Shown here: positions 60,418 through 64,000 of the stretch, in pieces
How positions within the stretch are numbered: position 1 is the stretch's first letter
Layout: each line of letters opens with the position of its first letter
The notes under the pieces: generated by a model
Databases searched by the model: none
Told to the model about the DNA's origin: nothing
Seen by the model: the letters and a program-made list of their open reading frames with translations, nothing else
Program-made: the position numbers and the translations under genes
NCBI RefSeq assembly: GCF_030464345.1
Contig: NZ_VCYH01000004.1
Location: 1-64,000 of the forward strand
Origin: Methanoculleus frigidifontis
GTDB lineage: Archaea > Halobacteriota > Methanomicrobia > Methanomicrobiales > Methanoculleaceae
DNA length: 64,000 nucleotides
Direction of reading: 5' to 3'

Positions 60418-61221
60418 ATGACCGAAGAGCTGAAAGCGGCCGTCAGAGAACGGTGCAGGCAGATGGAGATACCGCTGGTCGGCGTCGCGGACGTCGAGCG
60501 CTGGAAAAAGCCGCCGTTCCTGCCCTGGATGCCCGAAGAATTCTTTCCGCAGTCGATATTCCCGGAGGCGCGATCGGTCATCGTCATCGGCCTGCCCGTC
60601 CACCTCCCGGTGCTCGAGACGGCGCCCTCCATCTACTACCACGAGCTCTACAAAACGGTCAACACGCTCCTCGACCAGTACACCTACCGCCTGGCCTCGT
60701 TTCTGAACGAGATAGGATATCCCTCGGTCTTCGTGCCACGGGACGGCTACGGGAGCATCGAGGTGCTCCAGAAGAACCCAATCGCCTTCTTTTCACACCG
60801 GCACGCCGCACTCCTCGCAGGCCTCGGGACCTTCGGCGTGAACAACACCATCCTCACACCGGAATACGGCCCCCGGGTCCGCTTCGGCTCCGTCCTCACC
60901 GCCGCTCCGCTCCCGCCCGATCCGATGATCGACCGCGACCTCTGCATCCGGTGCATGCGCTGCGTCAGGATGTGCCCGGCCGGTGCGCTCGACCGCGAGG
61001 ACTACCCGCAAGGGCTGACCGACAAAAATGCCTGCTCCGCAAACAGCGCCGCCCTGAACAAGCGACACATCTCGCCCTGCGGCATCTGCATCAAGGTCTG
61101 CCCGGTCGGTGAAGACCGGCGCCACTATAGAAGAGAGGAACCATCGCTGTACGAACCGGGAGCGGAGATGCGGCGATACCGGCAGGCGTGGAACCATGTC
61201 AGGCGGTACGGCGGGGCGTGA
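60418..61221 (+). CDS. Two-cluster ferredoxin-type protein, epoxyqueuosine-reductase-like
   Basis: 267 aa. The first 165 residues form an alpha/beta domain (ARSVIVIGLPVHLPVLE) related to the COG1600/QueG family. Two 4Fe-4S sites follow: CIRCMRCVRMCP (Cys176, 179, 182, 186) and CGICIKVCPVG (Cys221, 224, 228, with Cys206 as a likely fourth). It probably transfers electrons in a reduction reaction; in methanogens such proteins need not act on queuosine, and I see no cobalamin motif. Confidence 0.78.
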   Translation: MTEELKAAVRERCRQMEIPLVGVADVERWKKPPFLPWMPEEFFPQSIFPEARSVIVIGLPVHLPVLETAPSIYYHELYKTVNTLLDQYTYRLASFLNEIGYPSVFVPRDGYGSIEVLQKNPIAFFSHRHAALLAGLGTFGVNNTILTPEYGPRVRFGSVLTAAPLPPDPMIDRDLCIRCMRCVRMCPAGALDREDYPQGLTDKNACSANSAALNKRHISPCGICIKVCPVGEDRRHYRREEPSLYEPGAEMRRYRQAWNHVRRYGGA

Positions 61222-61275
61222 CGAAAGCGGGCATACTTTCAAGACGTCGGAAGTGAATGAGGGATTTGGCACGAG

Positions 61276-61842
61276 ATGGCACTTCGATCATCCACCGGCG
61301 GCACGCAGGCGTCTTCGGACGGGACGTCCCTCACCCGGGTCGTCAGAGCCGCGGCGGCGATTCTCCTCCTTATCTTTGCCGTCCCGCTCATTCTCGGAAT
61401 TGCATCCAGCATCGGGTCCCCTGCCGTGATCACGCTGATCGTATCCACGCTCCTCCTGCAGGCGGGAGCGGCAGTGGTCGGGCTCGGGTTCGGCCTCCAC
61501 CCCCTCGTCACCCTCGCGCTGGTTACGTCGGTGGCGGCCGGAATCATGCTTGTGATCTTCGAACTGAGCGATCTCTTGGCCTCCCGATCGGCACGGTTCA
61601 ACAGCCTGCTGCAGAAGATCGATGAAAAGACAAAGAACGTCGACTATTTCAGGAAATACGGCGTCCTGATCCTGATACCGATCATCTGGATCCCGGGGAT
61701 CGCCCTCTACGGCACGCCCATCGTCGCACGGCTCTTCCAGTATCCCCGCACACTCTCGGTGCTCTGCATGCTGATCGGGTGGCTGATCGCATCCGCGGTG
61801 GTCATGGCGATGGCGCTCGGCATCGTCAGCCTGGCCTTCTGA
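61276..61842 (+). CDS. Membrane protein, small multidrug-export-like (COG2426)
   Basis: 188 aa with about five membrane helices. Notable stretches are GLGFGLHPLVTLALVTSVAA and YGVLILIPIIWIPGIALYGT, which recall the small multi-drug export family. The export function is by similarity only. The ATG is preceded by GAGGGA at a rather long distance. Lies between the ferredoxin-type and DUF3795 genes, all on the plus strand. Confidence 0.65.
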   Translation: MALRSSTGGTQASSDGTSLTRVVRAAAAILLLIFAVPLILGIASSIGSPAVITLIVSTLLLQAGAAVVGLGFGLHPLVTLALVTSVAAGIMLVIFELSDLLASRSARFNSLLQKIDEKTKNVDYFRKYGVLILIPIIWIPGIALYGTPIVARLFQYPRTLSVLCMLIGWLIASAVVMAMALGIVSLAF

Positions 61843-61905
61843 CCAGACCATCATTTTCGCGCCGCAGGGCGAAGTGCTCTCAGCCCGAAGAGACGATACG
61901 AGAAT

Positions 61906-62208
61906 ATGAAAACGGAGGGAGAGATTGCCGTCTGCGGCATCATCTGTTCCGACTGCGAGCATCTCGCGGAATGCGGCGGCTGTAAGAAAGTCTCGGGGAG
62001 TCCGTTCTGGACGGAGTTCGTCGATGCAGAGACCTGCCCGGTCTACGAATGCTGCGTCGGGGAACATGGATTCGAGCACTGCGGGCAGTGCCCCAACCTA
62101 ATCTGCGAGCGGTTCACCCGCTACCGTGACCCGGCCGTCGGTGACGACGAACTCGCCGCCGTGCTTGCGGCGATGAAGCACCGCCTCATCGCCCGGAGGA
62201 GAGAGTGA
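61906..62208 (+). CDS. DUF3795-family cysteine-rich protein
   Basis: 100 aa with cysteines in the DUF3795 pattern: CGIICSDCEHLAECGGCKKV near residues 10-29, then CPVYECC and CGQCPNLICERF. They could bind zinc or an iron-sulfur cluster. No function is established for the family. Confidence 0.8.
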   Translation: MKTEGEIAVCGIICSDCEHLAECGGCKKVSGSPFWTEFVDAETCPVYECCVGEHGFEHCGQCPNLICERFTRYRDPAVGDDELAAVLAAMKHRLIARRRE

Positions 62209-62217
62209 GGCGAACCG

Positions 62218-62532
62218 TCACCGGCGTTCCAGTGCCTTCCGGGCGCTCTCCGCCATCTCGTTGATCGCTTTCTCGAGATCGGAACCTGCTTTTCGCGCCG
62301 AGCGTTCGATCTGCTCCCTTCCCGCCGGCGTCCCAAAGAGGTGACGGCCGGCTCTGACGACGTCGTCGACGGCTTTCCTGACCGATTGGGAAGCATCGGC
62401 AAGGAGGTCTTCGGTGCTGGCCCCGCTTTCGGGCGCCGGTCCGGACTCGATCGGAATCTCTTCGGTCTCGGTCTCGGTCTCCGGCTCCTCGACCCACCGC
62501 CCGTTATCAAAGTGACCTGCTTTCTCGCTCAT
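62218..62532 (-). CDS. Small acidic protein, GHFxxGRW family (paralogue 2)
   Basis: 104 aa. Start SEKAGHFDNGRWVEEPETET, an acidic Thr/Glu linker, a helical middle (STEDLLADASQSVRKAVDDV) absent from paralogue 1, and the shared C-terminal helix REQIERSARKAGSDLEKAIN. A TATA-like block about 30 bases before the ATG suggests a leaderless transcript, as for paralogue 1. Unknown function. Confidence 0.65.
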   Translation of the reverse strand: MSEKAGHFDNGRWVEEPETETETEEIPIESGPAPESGASTEDLLADASQSVRKAVDDVVRAGRHLFGTPAGREQIERSARKAGSDLEKAINEMAESARKALERR

Positions 62533-62556
62533 ATGAGGGGTAGTTTGCCGGAGCAG

Positions 62557-62565
62557 GGTTAAATT
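62557..62565 (-). promoter_or_regulatory. TATA-like box of GHFxxGRW paralogue 2
   Basis: AATTTAACC on the minus strand, about 30 bases before the ATG at 62532. Confidence 0.45.
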
Positions 62566-62588
62566 CCTGCCGTTTCGTTTCAGAGAGG

Positions 62589-63533
62589 ATGTGGAGAGAC
62601 GATGCAGCGGTGCAGATCGCTGCAAAATACGGCACGATATACGCCATACACCAGGAATCCGACTCCATCGAAGCCGGGTCGAACGGCGGGAGAGCAACCG
62701 TCTACGGGCTCGATCCCGACGTGATCCCGGTGATTCTCAACCTCGAGAAGGGGGCGTACCCGAAGAGCACGACTTTGGTCGTGGTCGGATCCACCCTTGC
62801 CGGGCGGCTTGAACTCACGATCGGGAGCAAGATCGATATCGGTGACGCCGACGAGGGCGACGTCACGACCGTCCGCGTCGTCGGCCTCCTCGAAGAGCGC
62901 GGGATGTCGATGGACCTGAACACCGACTCTGCGATCGTCGGCAGCGAGAAACTCTTTACCGGCATCTACGGCGGGGAGGGTGAGTATAACCAGGTCAACA
63001 TCGTCGTGAACGATTTAAACGACGTCGATACCGTCAAGACGGCGATCGATGACCAGCTGAACAGGAAAGAGGATGAGGTCACCGTCCAGGACAGCAGCCG
63101 GATGCTCGAGAGCATCACCTCGACGCTCTCGACGATGACGACCTTCGTGATGGCGATTGCCGGAATATCCCTCCTCGTCGCCGCAGTCTCGATCTTCAAC
63201 GTTATGATGATGTCGGTCTCGGAGCGGACACGCGAGATCGGCATCCTGCGGAGCATCGGTACGCAGCGGGACGAGATCCTGAAGATGTTCGTCTACGAGG
63301 CGTCAATCCTCGGGGTCGTCGGCGCGGCCATCGGTGCGGTGCTGAGCCTTACCATCGGCTATGTCTTGGTGCTCGGAATGGTCGGGACCGCGGAGTACTT
63401 CTTTGCACCCGGCAGCGTTGTCTACGTCCCCGTGGCCATGCTCGTCGGCGCCGGCATCTGCGTCGTCTCCGGCGTCTACCCGGCATGGCGGGCGTCGAAC
63501 CTCGACCCGATCGAAGCGCTGCGGGCAGAGTAG
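62589..63533 (+). pseudogene. 5'-truncated ABC transporter permease (MacB/FtsX type)
   Basis: 314 aa frame. It begins inside the extracellular MacB-like domain (VYGLDPDVIPVILNLEKGAY, GSTLAGRLELTIGSKIDIGD) and continues to a normal C-terminus: three membrane helices, the SERTREIGILRSIGTQRDEI coupling region and end ASNLDPIEALRAE. Full-length relatives are near 400 aa and have an N-terminal cytosolic tail and first helix, both missing here. The bases before it are the promoter of the opposite gene, and no ATPase gene is adjacent. Probably non-functional. Confidence 0.65.
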
Positions 63534-63555
63534 GGTGAGACCACGTCCTCCCTCC

Positions 63556-63561
63556 TTTTTT
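63556..63561 (+). terminator. T-run after the truncated permease
   Basis: Six T following a pyrimidine-rich stretch 22 bases beyond the permease stop. Confidence 0.4.
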
Positions 63562-63770
63562 CGAAGAGAAAGACCATCCGCCCGCGTGGAAGAGGTCGGA
63601 AACTGAAAAAGCAGACAAAAAACCCATGGAAGCAGCATTGCCCGTCGAACCAAACCGGAACCCTGAAAAACAGGCGAGAAGCAATCACAACTAAGAAGTC
63701 TGCAGGTGAGCGGAGGTGCCCGCCGGGCGGCCGTGATGCGGATTTCGTGATCCATTCGGATGTGAAGAGA

Positions 63771-64000
63771 ATGAATATGAAAACCCTCGCAAAGACCGTC
63801 TCTGCGGCGATCGCCCTCCTGCTCCTCGTCGGCATCACGGGAACGGCTGCAGCAGAGACCGTCGGCGGCGACCAGGGATGGTACGTCGTCCACGCCAACG
63901 TCGACGGCGCCGACGTCTACTTCGACGGTGACTATAAAGGACAGATCGCGAACGGTGAACTGAACGTGCCGGTCTACACCACCGGAACGCCTTATCAGTC
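63771..64000 (+). CDS. Secreted protein with PEGA-like domain (cut by window end)
   Basis: Partial, at least 76 aa. A signal peptide (KTLAKTVSAAIALLLLVGIT, cleavage near TAAAE) is followed by a strand pair VDGADVYFDGDYKGQIANGE of PEGA type, a surface beta-sandwich. Two ATGs (63771, 63777) are possible starts. The 237 bases before it hold no gene. The C-terminus lies beyond the window. Confidence 0.65.
   Translation, partial: MNMKTLAKTVSAAIALLLLVGITGTAAAETVGGDQGWYVVHANVDGADVYFDGDYKGQIANGELNVPVYTTGTPYQ

Overview
The window reads as chromosome of a GC-rich hydrogenotrophic methanogen of the order Methanomicrobiales, most like Methanoculleus. The signs are archaeal information-processing operons (ftsZ-secE-spt5-L11-L1-L10-L12; S15-DHH nuclease-Pcc1-SerRS-S3ae), a methanogen-type zinc SerRS, archaeal-type phosphoglycerate mutase, TATA-box promoters with several leaderless genes, tandem MoeA genes, HypF, and secreted proteins of the DUF3821/PKD kind typical of this order. 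The species is inference; I had no database.

Layout. 0-2.4 kb: CBS-bearing site-2 protease, PRC-barrel protein and a Thg1-type 3'-5' polymerase. 2.4-9.3 kb: ileS, a LOG-like protein and a molybdopterin block of two MoeA genes plus a small Cys protein. 9.4-15.2 kb: dtdA and the cell-division/secretion/ribosome operon. 15.3-23.5 kb: an iron-sulfur flavoprotein and a run of four secreted proteins; two of these share a 479-bp identical 3' block and one ends in a dockerin-like pair. 23.6-33.4 kb: hypF, two winged-helix regulators, an archaeal Ski2-like helicase, an MFS transporter, a methyltransferase, a bactofilin-like protein and apgM. 33.5-38.5 kb: a helical protein of unknown role, the S3ae/SerRS/Pcc1/DHH/S15 operon and tRNA-Gly(CCC). 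38.7-43.5 kb: ACT protein, Sua5, a nucleotidyltransferase, a frameshifted small gene, a Cas4-like protein, DUF3467 and tRNA-Thr(CGT).

43.6-64 kb is more accessory. It holds two translationally coupled beta-propeller surface proteins beside a membrane-tethered winged-helix regulator, a sensor-kinase-like protein without its phospho-acceptor histidine, a gene-free 783-base stretch rich in repeats and competing hairpins, a PLD nuclease-helicase (DUF3427 type), a second flavoprotein, a short-chain dehydrogenase remnant, a Cache lipoprotein, a phosphate permease with its DUF47 partner, two paralogous small leaderless genes, a 5'-truncated ABC permease, and the start of a PEGA-like secreted protein cut by the window edge.

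Functional links: Pcc1, Sua5 and the Kae1-like part of HypF connect to carbamoyl-transfer chemistry (t6A and hydrogenase maturation). MoeA and HypF serve molybdenum/tungsten and NiFe enzymes of methanogenesis. The surface proteins around 16-23 kb and 43-47 kb share modules and probably build or decorate the cell envelope. No CRISPR array, rRNA, transposase or integrase was seen.
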